Of a stretch of 38,902 nucleotides of DNA, positions 18,837 to 27,790 are shown one piece after another (position 1 is the first letter of the stretch; the number at the start of each line of letters is the position of its first letter). The translations under genes and the position numbers were made by a program. Under the pieces are notes generated by a model that had not been told where the DNA came from, did not search any database, and saw only the letters and a program-made list of their open reading frames with translations. The DNA lies in NCBI GenBank assembly GCA_017960885.1, contig JAGCYI010000007.1, positions 1 through 38,902 of the forward strand, in the 5' to 3' direction. Source of the stretch: Bacteroidales bacterium (GTDB taxonomy: Bacteria; Bacteroidota; Bacteroidia; Bacteroidales; UBA3824).

Positions 18837-21113
18837 ATGTTGCCAATATATGCAGAAGTAATATTACCGATTCCCCTGCCAAACCTTCTTACTTACGCTG
18901 TTCCCGACAATATGGCCACTGCGTGCCGCGTCGGATGCCGCGTGGAGGTGCCCATGGGGAAATCGAAACACTATTCTGGTATAGTGGCTGCTTTGGTCGA
19001 CACTCCTCCGCAGGGGTTTGAAATTAAGGAGGTTATTGATATTATCGACACCACCCCAGTGGTCAACGACATCCATTTGAAATTTTGGCAATGGATGGCC
19101 GACTATTATATGTGCACGATAGGGGAGGTGTACCGCGCAGCATTGCCCTCTGTGATGAAAATGATAGAGGACACCTATAAGCCAAAAACCGAAAAGTTTT
19201 TGTCGCTGCATCAGTCTTTTACCAAAGAAATTCAGTTTAAAGACCTTTTCAACGACCTTGAACACCGTGCTGTAAAACAGATGTCGGTGCTGATGGCGTT
19301 TCTTGCCGGGTCTGGTATCAAGATAGAAAACGGAGTGATTACCAACCATGGAGAGATATCGCGACAGAAACTTTTAAAGAATCCCGACCTTTCGCCTGCG
19401 GCTCTCGGAGCCCTTATCCAAAAACAAGTTTTGGTAGAAACAGAAAAGGAGGTGAGCCGTATAGAAAAATACGAAGGCGAAATAGAACTCTACCACGACC
19501 TTACGCCAGCCCAGCAGACTGCCTTGGATCAAGTGGAATCGCTATTTGCCGAAAAAAACACCGTATTATTATATGGTATCACCGGCAGTGGAAAAACTGA
19601 ATTGTATATTAAATTGATCAACAAGTATTTAGAACAAGGTACCCATGTGCTTTACCTTTTGCCAGAGATTGTGCTTACATCTCAGATTGTGAGACGTTTG
19701 CAAAAGGTGTTCGGTAATACTGTCTGCATATATCACAGCAAGCTGTCGGATGCCGAGCGTTCTGAAATTTGGAAGACTTTGTATTCTGGTGATAGTCCGA
19801 AACTTGTGCTCGGAGTGCGCTCGTCGGTTTTCTTGCCGTTCAACAAACTGGGACTTATCATTGTTGACGAAGAACACGAAACATCTTACAAGCAGTTTGA
19901 CCCTGCGCCACGCTACAATGCCCGCGACTGTGCTATTGTGCTGGCTCAGATGTACGGTGCAAAAGTGCTTCTGGGTTCGGCTACACCATCGTTAGAGTCG
20001 TTTTTCAATGCCAAAAGTGGCAAATACGGACTTGTAGAGCTTACCAAGAGGTTTTCGGAACAAGGACAGCCTCAGTATCTCATTGTTGACACCTTGGAGG
20101 CAGCCAAACGCCGCCAGATGAAGTCGCTGTTTTCGCCTCAGCTTTTGGGCGAGGTGAAAAACTGTATAGAGGGTAACGAGCAGACGCTCTTATTCCGCAA
20201 CCGACGTGGCTTTTCGCCTTATGTAGAGTGCCAGTCGTGCGGCTGGATTCCGGTTTGCGAAAACTGCGACGTTAGCCTCACATATCACAAGCGCGACGGA
20301 CGGCTTGTATGCCATCATTGCGGATATTGTATGGAAATGCCTACCAAATGTCTGGCTTGTGGCGATACCGCACTTAAAACCGTAGGATTTGGAACAGAGA
20401 AAATCGAAGACGAGATAAAACTGTATTTCCCCAATGCGAGAATTTCGCGTTTGGATTCAGATGTCACCACATCGCGATCGCGCTACGAAAAAATCATTGC
20501 CGACTTTGAAGATGGCAACATTGATATTTTAACTGGCACACAGATGATTTCTAAGGGATTCGACTTCCATAAGCTTCGTCTTGTGGCTATTCTCAATGCC
20601 GACAGCATGCTCAACTACCCTGATTTTCGTGCAGAAGAACGCGCATACCAACAGATAACACAAGTAGGAGGTCGTGCCGGACGCTCGCAAATCAAGGGCA
20701 AGGTGCTTATTCAGACCAACAATCCTACGCACCCTGTTTTTCAGGATATTATATCAAACAACTATATGCTGCTCTACAGCCGTTTGATTGCCGAGCGTAG
20801 CAAATTTCTTTATCCGCCGTTTGCACGATTGATAAAGATTCAACTTAAGCATAAGAATCCGCAGCTGCTCGACCACGAGGCCGACAGACTTGCCGACATA
20901 CTTAGAAAATCGTTCGGACCCGGCGTGCTTGGTCCTGAGTATCCGCTCATCAGCCGTATTCAGACACTATATATAAAGGAGATAACGTTGAAAATCAGCC
21001 GCAACCACTACGGAAGCGCAGCCAAAAAGATTATCAACGACGCCATAGGCTATATTAAATCTACCACCACGCAGGCGGGACTTGTTACCGCTGTTAATGT
21101 AGACCCTGTATAA
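18837..21113 (+). CDS. priA: primosomal protein N' (replication restart helicase PriA)
   Basis: This 758-residue protein is a superfamily 2 DNA helicase that restarts stalled replication forks. The N-terminal 3'-DNA-end-binding region has PLPNLLTYAVP and the RVGCRVEVPMG strand. Walker A is GITGSGKT at 247-254 and the DEEH box is at 344-347. LLGSATPS at about 378-385 is helicase motif III. Eight zinc-binding cysteines occur as Cys465/468/474/477/492/495/505/508, forming the two family zinc sites. Motifs V and VI (GTQMISKGFDF and QVGGRAGR) are intact. Length is normal. It starts 6 nt after the PorE-like gene, so the two are likely co-transcribed. Confidence 0.96.
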   Translation: MLPIYAEVILPIPLPNLLTYAVPDNMATACRVGCRVEVPMGKSKHYSGIVAALVDTPPQGFEIKEVIDIIDTTPVVNDIHLKFWQWMADYYMCTIGEVYRAALPSVMKMIEDTYKPKTEKFLSLHQSFTKEIQFKDLFNDLEHRAVKQMSVLMAFLAGSGIKIENGVITNHGEISRQKLLKNPDLSPAALGALIQKQVLVETEKEVSRIEKYEGEIELYHDLTPAQQTALDQVESLFAEKNTVLLYGITGSGKTELYIKLINKYLEQGTHVLYLLPEIVLTSQIVRRLQKVFGNTVCIYHSKLSDAERSEIWKTLYSGDSPKLVLGVRSSVFLPFNKLGLIIVDEEHETSYKQFDPAPRYNARDCAIVLAQMYGAKVLLGSATPSLESFFNAKSGKYGLVELTKRFSEQGQPQYLIVDTLEAAKRRQMKSLFSPQLLGEVKNCIEGNEQTLLFRNRRGFSPYVECQSCGWIPVCENCDVSLTYHKRDGRLVCHHCGYCMEMPTKCLACGDTALKTVGFGTEKIEDEIKLYFPNARISRLDSDVTTSRSRYEKIIADFEDGNIDILTGTQMISKGFDFHKLRLVAILNADSMLNYPDFRAEERAYQQITQVGGRAGRSQIKGKVLIQTNNPTHPVFQDIISNNYMLLYSRLIAERSKFLYPPFARLIKIQLKHKNPQLLDHEADRLADILRKSFGPGVLGPEYPLISRIQTLYIKEITLKISRNHYGSAAKKIINDAIGYIKSTTTQAGLVTAVNVDPV

Positions 21114-21149
21114 AAGAAAAAAATTAAAACATCATAAAGCATTATAAAA

Positions 21150-22340
21150 ATGAGATTATCATCAAGAATCAACCGAGTTGCCGAATCGCAGACTCTTGCG
21201 ATGAGCCAAAAGAGCAACGAACTGAAAGAGAAAGGTATCGATGTGGTTAACCTTACTGTAGGTCAGCCCGATTTCTTTACCCCCGACAACGTTAAGGCCG
21301 CAGCTAAAAAGGCTATCGACGACAATTATTCCTTCTATTCGCCCGTGCCAGGCTATAAGGATTTGATACAAGCTATTCAAGGTAAATTTAAACGTGAGAA
21401 TAATCTTGAATATGCAGAAAATCAGATAGTTGTTTCTACTGGTGCAAAACAGTGCCTCGCCAATGCTATGCAGTGCCTTTTCCAAGAGGGCGACGAGGTG
21501 ATAATTCCTACACCTTACTGGGTTTCGTATATCGAACTCGCACACCTCTGCAACGCTAAACCTGTGATTATTGAGGGTAAGCCCGACAACTACTACAAGA
21601 TTACTCCTGAGCAGTTGGAAAAGGCTATTACTCCTAAAACCCACGGCTTTATTCTCAACGCACCGTCGAACCCTTCGGGCAGCATCTACACCAAAGACGA
21701 GCTCAAGGCTCTTGCCGACGTGCTGGCTAAATATCCCGAAATCGCGATCATCTCTGATGAAATTTACGAACACCTTAACTATGTAGGCAAGCACGAAAGC
21801 ATTGCTCAGTTTGCCAATGTTTTCAACCAGACTATTGTTATCAATGGTCTTTCAAAGGCTTACGCAATGACCGGATGGCGTCTCGGTTATATGGCAGGTC
21901 CTGTTGAGGTGGCTAAGGCTTGCAAAAAGCTTCAAGGTCAGACTACTTCGGGTACATGCTCTGTTACTCAACGCGCTGCTATTGAGGCTCTTAATGGCGA
22001 CCAGTCTATTATTGCCAAAAACAACGAGGTGCTTGTAAAACGTCGCGACCTTATGGTTAAATACCTCAAAGAGATTCCTGGTGTGAAACTCAATGTTCCT
22101 CCTGCCACATTCTACACATTCCCTGATTTTTCGTACTACTATGGAAAATCATACGATGGCAAGGTTATCAACGGTTCGTCAGACCTCTGCGAATTTTTGT
22201 TGAACGTAGCACACGTTGCCACAGTAGCAGGAAGCGCATTCGGCGTTGACGCTTGTATACGTATGAGTTACGTTGTCGACTTCCCACGTATCGACGAGGC
22301 TTTCAAACGCATCAACCAGGCGTTGGCATTGTTGAAATAA
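21150..22340 (+). CDS. pyridoxal-phosphate aspartate aminotransferase, class I
   Basis: This 396-residue cytoplasmic aminotransferase belongs to fold type I, subgroup I-gamma. The Schiff-base lysine is Lys236 in NGLSKAYAMTGWRLG. Asp203 (ISDEIY) contacts the pyridine nitrogen, APSNPSG at 171-177 is the NPxG motif, and a substrate-carboxylate Arg lies in the CIRMSYV segment near the C-terminus. The closest well-known family is bacterial aspartate:2-oxoglutarate aminotransferase (AspC/AspB-type, EC 2.6.1.1); some members also use aromatic or other amino acids. It lies 36 nt after priA. The intervening AT-rich stretch shows no convincing promoter, so read-through from priA is likely. Confidence 0.92.
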   Translation: MRLSSRINRVAESQTLAMSQKSNELKEKGIDVVNLTVGQPDFFTPDNVKAAAKKAIDDNYSFYSPVPGYKDLIQAIQGKFKRENNLEYAENQIVVSTGAKQCLANAMQCLFQEGDEVIIPTPYWVSYIELAHLCNAKPVIIEGKPDNYYKITPEQLEKAITPKTHGFILNAPSNPSGSIYTKDELKALADVLAKYPEIAIISDEIYEHLNYVGKHESIAQFANVFNQTIVINGLSKAYAMTGWRLGYMAGPVEVAKACKKLQGQTTSGTCSVTQRAAIEALNGDQSIIAKNNEVLVKRRDLMVKYLKEIPGVKLNVPPATFYTFPDFSYYYGKSYDGKVINGSSDLCEFLLNVAHVATVAGSAFGVDACIRMSYVVDFPRIDEAFKRINQALALLK

Positions 22341-22360
22341 TTTTTTATCACCAATTCATC

Positions 22361-22390
22361 TGTAGAGACGTGCCATGGCGCGTCTCTACA
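22361..22390. repeat. near-perfect 30-nt palindrome (REP/hairpin-like)
   Basis: Arms TGTAGAGACG (22361-22370) and CGTCTCTACA (22381-22390) flank an inner palindrome GCCATGGC. The only imperfection is one T/G pair, which would be U-G in RNA. It lies 20 nt after the aminotransferase stop and could terminate or stabilise its mRNA, though no T-run follows immediately. The form resembles dispersed intergenic palindromes. Confidence 0.8.
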
Positions 22391-22445
22391 TTATTATTTG
22401 GCGCGTCTCTACATTATTATTTGGCGCGTCTCTACATTTTTATAA
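22377..22445. repeat. three tandem 23-nt units derived from the palindrome's right arm
   Basis: The unit begins GGCGCGTCTCTACA and ends in an AT-rich tail (ttattattt). It starts at 22377, 22400 and 22423 with an exact period of 23 nt; the third copy diverges after the arm. Each unit contains the right arm of the palindrome, so each could pair alternatively with the single left arm at 22361-22370. Confidence 0.85.
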
Positions 22446-22465
22446 CATTTTTAAATAAACCACCT

Positions 22466-23632
22466 ATGAAAAGATTTTTATTATTCCCATCATTTGCTTT
22501 GCTGTTGAGTATCAATGCTCAAGCACAATTTGCTCCTCAGGTTCAACTGCCCGACGGTGCAAAACCTTTGTCTACCAATATCAGTCAAAACTCCTATCCT
22601 GTTATATTGAAAGACAAAAAAATAGCCTTCTCGCTTGCCGCTCCCACTGCCAACACTGTTCAAGTAGACATCTGTGGCTCAAAATACGATATGGCAAAAA
22701 ACGACAAAGGCGTATGGTATGCAGAAATTCCTCCGCAAGTACCTGGTTTTCATTATTATTCGCTCGTGGTTGACGGCGTTTCGGTAAACGACCCGGCTTC
22801 TGAAACATTCTATGGTTGCGGCAAAATGATGAGCGGTGTGGATGTTCCTGAAGATAATACCGAAGATTTTGAAATTCAGAATGTTGCTCACGGTCAGGTG
22901 TCGATTACCAACTACTATTCAAAAGTAGACAACGAATGGCGTCCGCTTTGGGTTTACACTCCCGCTGGCTACAACGATGATCTTAAAAAGCGTTACCCCG
23001 TGGTTTATATACAGCATGGCGGTGGCGAAGACCATAGGGGATGGGTTCAGCAGGGTCGTCTTGCCAATATTATGGACAACCTTATTGCCTCCGGACGCGC
23101 TGTGCCTATGATTGTGGTATGTTCCAACGGCAATGTTAAAAAACGTGTTTCGGGTTTCCCTGCGTATTCTGTACAAGGTATGCAATCTTTTAAACAAGAG
23201 ATGGTAGAAAACATTGTCCCCTTTGTGGATAAAACATTCCGTACCAAAGCCGATGCGCAGAACCGTGCTATGTGCGGACTTTCTATGGGAGGAGGTCAAT
23301 CGTTTTACGTGGGCTTACTCACACCCGAAGTCTTTGCCAATGTAGGTATTTTTTCCACTGGAATGTTTGGCGGCATACAGGGTTCGGCTAATTTCGACCT
23401 CGAAAAAGAATGTCCAGGAATACTTACCGACACCAAAAAGTTCAACAGCCAGCGCAAAGTGTTCTATATCAGTTGCGGAGAACAAGACCCCCGCATCACT
23501 TACACCAAAGCCATAGTGAAGAAAATGCAAGATGCTGGCGTACAAGTGTTTTTTAACTCTTTCCCTGGTGACCACGAATGGCAGCCGTGGCGCAAATCTG
23601 TTAGAGATTTTACGCAGAAATTATTTAAATAA
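22466..23632 (+). CDS. secreted CE1-like esterase (feruloyl/acetyl-xylan esterase type)
   Basis: From ATG 22466 the protein is 388 residues with a signal peptide (MKRFLLFPSF, cleavage near AQAQF). An N-terminal immunoglobulin-like E-set/CBM48-type domain (about 25-135) precedes an alpha/beta hydrolase of the esterase D/CE1 family. The oxyanion region is VYIQHGGGEDH, the nucleophile is Ser273 in GLSMGG, the likely acid is Asp341 in SCGEQD, and the His is His370 in PGDHEW. Homologues release ferulate or acetyl groups from plant xylan. It probably acts in the periplasm or at the cell surface, as no lipobox is seen. The reading frame is open back to 22253 inside the aminotransferase gene, but the signal peptide fixes the start at 22466. 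No xylanase or SusC/D genes are adjacent, so the exact substrate is open. Confidence 0.9.
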   Translation: MKRFLLFPSFALLLSINAQAQFAPQVQLPDGAKPLSTNISQNSYPVILKDKKIAFSLAAPTANTVQVDICGSKYDMAKNDKGVWYAEIPPQVPGFHYYSLVVDGVSVNDPASETFYGCGKMMSGVDVPEDNTEDFEIQNVAHGQVSITNYYSKVDNEWRPLWVYTPAGYNDDLKKRYPVVYIQHGGGEDHRGWVQQGRLANIMDNLIASGRAVPMIVVCSNGNVKKRVSGFPAYSVQGMQSFKQEMVENIVPFVDKTFRTKADAQNRAMCGLSMGGGQSFYVGLLTPEVFANVGIFSTGMFGGIQGSANFDLEKECPGILTDTKKFNSQRKVFYISCGEQDPRITYTKAIVKKMQDAGVQVFFNSFPGDHEWQPWRKSVRDFTQKLFK

Positions 23633-23696
23633 ATCATCAAAATCATATCCGTTGTTACATAAATATCCGTATCTTTAAGGTCGAATATTTAGTAAT

Positions 23697-25622
23697 ATGA
23701 TGGAAGAGAGCCGAAAGCACGAGAGTATATCAGGCAATATGCTTAAGGTATTGCTGCCGCTGATAGTATTGTTGGTGGTGGGTATCAACCTTGTGCTTTT
23801 TTTGATTATACGCAACAACAATAAGCGCACTCTCAACCAAGCTATGTCGGAAATTATAGAAAACCACGCCACTCTGTTCGCAAAACATTTCGAAGGCATT
23901 GTATCGCAGTTGGAAACGTTGTCGGAGTTCCGCACATCGCAAAATATCAACGACACTGTAAGTTTGAAAATGCTGCAGACCCTTGTTGACAAAAGCGGAG
24001 GTCTTTTCCGTTATGGCGGTTTTTCTAAACCAGATGGTTCCACTATCACCACTCTAACTGACACCAACCACACTTTTACACTATCGACAAGGCTGATGAA
24101 ACGTCTTGCTGAGCATAATTATTACGTATCCGACCTTAAAAAATCACGCGACGGCAAAGGCGACATATTTTATATACACGTTCCCACGGTGAAAGATGGT
24201 ACATTTGCCGGACTTATTTCTGTTGCCCTTGATGCCAAGCGTGTGTCTTCTATGATATGTGACATCACCGTGCTCGACCATGGAAAGGGAATGGTTGTTA
24301 GTAGCGATTCGGCTCTCGTACAGGCATCTACTGAACATCCTGAGTGGGTAGGAAAATTTAAAATTACCGACTCTTCTGATTACGAGGGTCTTAGCCGTAT
24401 TGGTAGAGAGATTGTTGCAGGCAATGATTCTATTTGTCCGCTCGATATTATTACTCCCGAAGGCGAAAGGTTCGCTCTCCTTTGGACCAAAATCGGCTAT
24501 ACAAATTGGCACTATGTATTTGTGATGCCTGTTAATGAGTTGCGTGCCCGCAATATTGCACTTATCAGGTTGTTTTTTGTTTGTGTGCCTATAGCGTTGG
24601 TACTGTTAGCGATAGTATTGTGCCTGCTTATTAATTCGCATATCACCCGTCCGCTTAAAAAACTTGTTGAAGCATCGGAGTTTATGCTAGCTGGCAAGCT
24701 ATACAAGGTGAGTGATTGCAAAGCCGTGCGTAACGATGAACTGGGGTTGATTACAAATGCCTTTTCAGAAATGTCGAAAAAGTTGGAGTCAATATCGCAG
24801 AGTATCCGTTCTAAGGCATCACTGATAGTGTCTGGCAGTAATGAACTTAGCGATTCGGTTTCGCATATATCAGAATCAGCCACACGTCAAGCTATGGCAG
24901 CCGACGAAATTTCCGCTGTGCTTAACTATATGCTCGACATTGTTTCGCGAAACACTGCGTTAGCTCTTGAAACTCATGAGATTATCTCCGATTTGGCCAA
25001 CGACTTGAATAGTGTGTCTCAATTGTCGAAAAAAGCACTTGGCAGTACCCTTCAAATTACTGATAAGCTGCGTATTATCAATGATATAGCTTCCAAAACT
25101 GATTTGTTGGCAATCAATGCAGCAGTAGAGGCAGTAAAAGCCACCGACGACGGCAAAGGATTCACTGTGGTAGCTGCCGAAATTAAAAAACTAGCAGAGC
25201 GATGCAGGGCAGCGGTTATTCAGATCGATGATGCTACCTCTGAGAATGTGCGTTTAGCGCAGAATGTGTCGCAACTATTTGATAAACTTGTTCCGATTGT
25301 CAACAATACCAACGAAAAAATATCTGCTATTGCGGCATCGGCTCAAGATCAGGAGTTGAGTTCGCAACAAATTTCAACATCCATTAAACAACTTGCCGAA
25401 ATAGCAGCCCAAAATGCCAGTGCGGCGGCTGATATGTTGGCAAAAGCGGAACTTTTTTCTCAATATGCCTCTGGCTTTGTTAACGATGTTACATTTTTCA
25501 AAACATTAGATGCCGACGTGTCGGAATCTATAAAACAAAAGCTCGAAGAGCATCAGGCTGAACTTAATCGTATCAAATTCATATACGACCTTCAATCAAA
25601 CGAATTAGATAAACCACTATAA
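23697..25622 (+). CDS. methyl-accepting-chemotaxis-like receptor with divergent signalling tip
   Basis: This 641-residue membrane receptor has TM1 at about 16-40, an extracytoplasmic Cache-like domain (45-280) with [11 protein letters not shown], and TM2 at about 287-313. HAMP follows (315-365, beginning ITRPLKKL), then a long helical signalling domain. The hairpin tip (about 457-500) reads [19 protein letters not shown] and then KATDDGKGF, where the chemoreceptor consensus has ARAGE.GKGF. The CheA/CheW-contact Asn and Glu of NAAVEA are kept, but the following arginine and glycine are lost. No che genes lie in the window. It precedes a second receptor gene by 11 nt, so they form an operon and may heterodimerise or trimerise. 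Start: two ATGs in tandem at 23697 and 23700. Confidence 0.9.
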   Translation: MMEESRKHESISGNMLKVLLPLIVLLVVGINLVLFLIIRNNNKRTLNQAMSEIIENHATLFAKHFEGIVSQLETLSEFRTSQNINDTVSLKMLQTLVDKSGGLFRYGGFSKPDGSTITTLTDTNHTFTLSTRLMKRLAEHNYYVSDLKKSRDGKGDIFYIHVPTVKDGTFAGLISVALDAKRVSSMICDITVLDHGKGMVVSSDSALVQASTEHPEWVGKFKITDSSDYEGLSRIGREIVAGNDSICPLDIITPEGERFALLWTKIGYTNWHYVFVMPVNELRARNIALIRLFFVCVPIALVLLAIVLCLLINSHITRPLKKLVEASEFMLAGKLYKVSDCKAVRNDELGLITNAFSEMSKKLESISQSIRSKASLIVSGSNELSDSVSHISESATRQAMAADEISAVLNYMLDIVSRNTALALETHEIISDLANDLNSVSQLSKKALGSTLQITDKLRIINDIASKTDLLAINAAVEAVKATDDGKGFTVVAAEIKKLAERCRAAVIQIDDATSENVRLAQNVSQLFDKLVPIVNNTNEKISAIAASAQDQELSSQQISTSIKQLAEIAAQNASAAADMLAKAELFSQYASGFVNDVTFFKTLDADVSESIKQKLEEHQAELNRIKFIYDLQSNELDKPL

Positions 25623-25633
25623 TAATAGTTATT

Positions 25634-27757
25634 ATGGCAAAGAATAAACAGAATGTGATACAAAAATATATTGCCACACACGGACGCAATCTGTGGACTA
25701 AGCTCACTATGATTACTATACCCTTTGTGGCATCTATTATTATTGTTTCTGATGTGTTGATTTTCTCATATTTATATAGTAATTCGAGGCAAACAATGCA
25801 CAACCTCGGATTGCAAACTTTGGAGATTCAGAGCAACAACATTTCTAACTATCTGCATTCTTACGTGCACGAGCTCAACCTTATAGGCAGTCAAAATTCG
25901 CAACGGTTCAATCCAAACAAGCTGCTTGATGCCGCCAAACTATTAGTGGAAGACAACAAGGCAGGATACCGCTATATACGTGTAACTCTTCCTGATGGCA
26001 CACAGTATACTACCAACAAAGGGCTCGACTCTATTGGCGACCCTGTGCAGCGTGAGTATTATAACAAGTTTAAAGTCACTCACCGAAACGAGGTGATTTC
26101 CATGCCGTCAACGTTAAAAGGCGACAGCTCTATTTTCCATGTGGCAGTGCCTGTGCGCGACCGAAACGGCAGTATTCTCGCTGTGCTTACCGCTGTGTTC
26201 GACAACGATACCATCAACTCCTATATTGCCAACATGACTATCAACGGTTTGGGCATGGGTGCTATGATTAACGAAAACACTGTTCTTATCGCTTATCCCA
26301 GACAGCAATATGTAAACAATATTGACTTTAGAAGTGCTCACAATGTGGGATACAAGGGTCTCGACAGCTTTTTAACTAAAATTGTCACCAACAAGAGCAA
26401 GTCGGGCATAGAATCTTGTGTAAATAATCATGATCAGGAGGTTGAAATCTATTACCACCATGTAAAAGACACCGACTGGACTCTCGGCATACTTGTGGAA
26501 AAAGAGTTGCTATACAAGTCTGATACTCAGATGCTTTATATCCTGATTTTCACGGGCTTGATAGCTATTCTGCTAATGTGCGTAATACTGTGGCTGGTGA
26601 TTAAGGTTATTATTGTGGTTCCAATACGGTCGGTAAACCAGCTCGCCCAAGATGTGGCTCAAGGTAAGCTATATTCCGATGCCGCCGACCATATCAACAA
26701 TGTTGACGAGATTGGCGAACTTGCACAAAATGTTAAGAATATGAAGGACAGGCTCAGCACTGCTGTGAAGTCTATACGCAAGTATACCCTCGAGACTGCC
26801 CAAAGCGGCAAGTTGCTTTCGGATATTGTGAATAAACTTTCAAACGACTCTCAAACTCAGTCGGCTGCCGTGGAGGAGATTTTCTCGGCACTCGAAAACA
26901 TATCCTCGTTGATTGAGAGAAACACCGTAAATGCACAAATGACCTGCGAGTCGTCGGACAGTATTGCCGAAGACGTGCTCACTATTACCAAGGCCTCCGC
27001 AAGCACTCTCGCCTGCATTCAAAACGTTATCAGCAAGGCGAATATCATCAACGAGATTACTTCGCGAACCGACCTTCTCGCCATCAACGCAGCTGTGGAG
27101 GCGGCTCGAGCAGGTGTTCACGGCAAAGGTTTCGCAGTGGTGGCTGCTGAAATTAGAAAACTTGCCGAGCACTGTCAGGAGGCTTCTATCCAGATTAACG
27201 AGTCGAGTGCGCGAAGTCTTAAAATTACAGAACGTTCGTCAGACCTTGTCGACAAGATTACGCCGCGTATTCGCAAAAACGCTGCCATGGTGTCGGAGAT
27301 TGCCGCCTCGTGCAACGAACAGCTCGACCGTGCCGTATCGATCAACCATGCCGTTCAGCAGTTGTTGGATATTACACAGTCTAACACACAGTCGTCGGTG
27401 GATATGTCGAAAAACTCAGAAATGATGATAGAGCAGTGGCGTAGCCTCAACCAGTCGGTAGAGTTCTTCAAGCTTGCTGATACAGAAACTTCTGATCGTC
27501 AAAAACTGCAACAGCTTATCGAAGAGCATACTACGGCTATTCTTAAACTTAAATCGCAGCTTGTGGAATATGAGGAGAATGGTTCTCTTCCAGAATTTGA
27601 AAAACCGGCTGAAGCACCTTCGCCTGCCGAACAAGAGCCTGCGAAGACAGATAACACCGCTTCGTCATATCCAAAAGAACATCACAACGCAGGTTTCAAT
27701 CTTCACCTCGATGACGACCAAAATCTCGACGACGGGTATATAGATTATTATGAATAG
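25634..27757 (+). CDS. methyl-accepting-chemotaxis-like receptor (Cache-HAMP-MCP signal domain)
   Basis: This 707-residue receptor has TM1 at about 27-49, a dCache-like periplasmic domain (55-290) with [13 protein letters not shown] and the DTDW segment before TM2 (about 300-325), then HAMP (328-380). The MCP signalling domain tip at about 470-512 is close to consensus: [19 protein letters not shown] followed by [20 protein letters not shown]. After the receptor helices the C-terminus is a low-complexity Pro/Glu tail ending GYIDYYE, with no CheR-binding pentapeptide. It is co-transcribed with the divergent receptor upstream (11-nt gap). Without CheA/CheW or flagellar genes nearby, it may serve gliding, another kinase array, or a non-motility output; the window does not decide. 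Confidence 0.92.
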   Translation: MAKNKQNVIQKYIATHGRNLWTKLTMITIPFVASIIIVSDVLIFSYLYSNSRQTMHNLGLQTLEIQSNNISNYLHSYVHELNLIGSQNSQRFNPNKLLDAAKLLVEDNKAGYRYIRVTLPDGTQYTTNKGLDSIGDPVQREYYNKFKVTHRNEVISMPSTLKGDSSIFHVAVPVRDRNGSILAVLTAVFDNDTINSYIANMTINGLGMGAMINENTVLIAYPRQQYVNNIDFRSAHNVGYKGLDSFLTKIVTNKSKSGIESCVNNHDQEVEIYYHHVKDTDWTLGILVEKELLYKSDTQMLYILIFTGLIAILLMCVILWLVIKVIIVVPIRSVNQLAQDVAQGKLYSDAADHINNVDEIGELAQNVKNMKDRLSTAVKSIRKYTLETAQSGKLLSDIVNKLSNDSQTQSAAVEEIFSALENISSLIERNTVNAQMTCESSDSIAEDVLTITKASASTLACIQNVISKANIINEITSRTDLLAINAAVEAARAGVHGKGFAVVAAEIRKLAEHCQEASIQINESSARSLKITERSSDLVDKITPRIRKNAAMVSEIAASCNEQLDRAVSINHAVQQLLDITQSNTQSSVDMSKNSEMMIEQWRSLNQSVEFFKLADTETSDRQKLQQLIEEHTTAILKLKSQLVEYEENGSLPEFEKPAEAPSPAEQEPAKTDNTASSYPKEHHNAGFNLHLDDDQNLDDGYIDYYE

Positions 27758-27790
27758 TGATAGTATGGCGCGGCAAACTTTGGCAGGCTG

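Noticed and set aside
18864..19349. 161-codon open frame on the minus strand within priA
   Set aside because: It is antisense to the conserved PriA N-terminal region and shows no family signature.
21162..21794. 210-codon open frame on the minus strand within the aminotransferase gene
   Set aside because: It is antisense to an intact, motif-complete enzyme; no domain or start context supports it.
22377..22445. Tandem 23-nt repeats as a CRISPR array
   Set aside because: The units are contiguous with no unique spacers, and no cas gene is present.
22253..22465. Upstream extension of the esterase reading frame
   Set aside because: It overlaps the end of the aminotransferase gene and crosses the palindrome and tandem repeats; the signal peptide sets the start at 22466.
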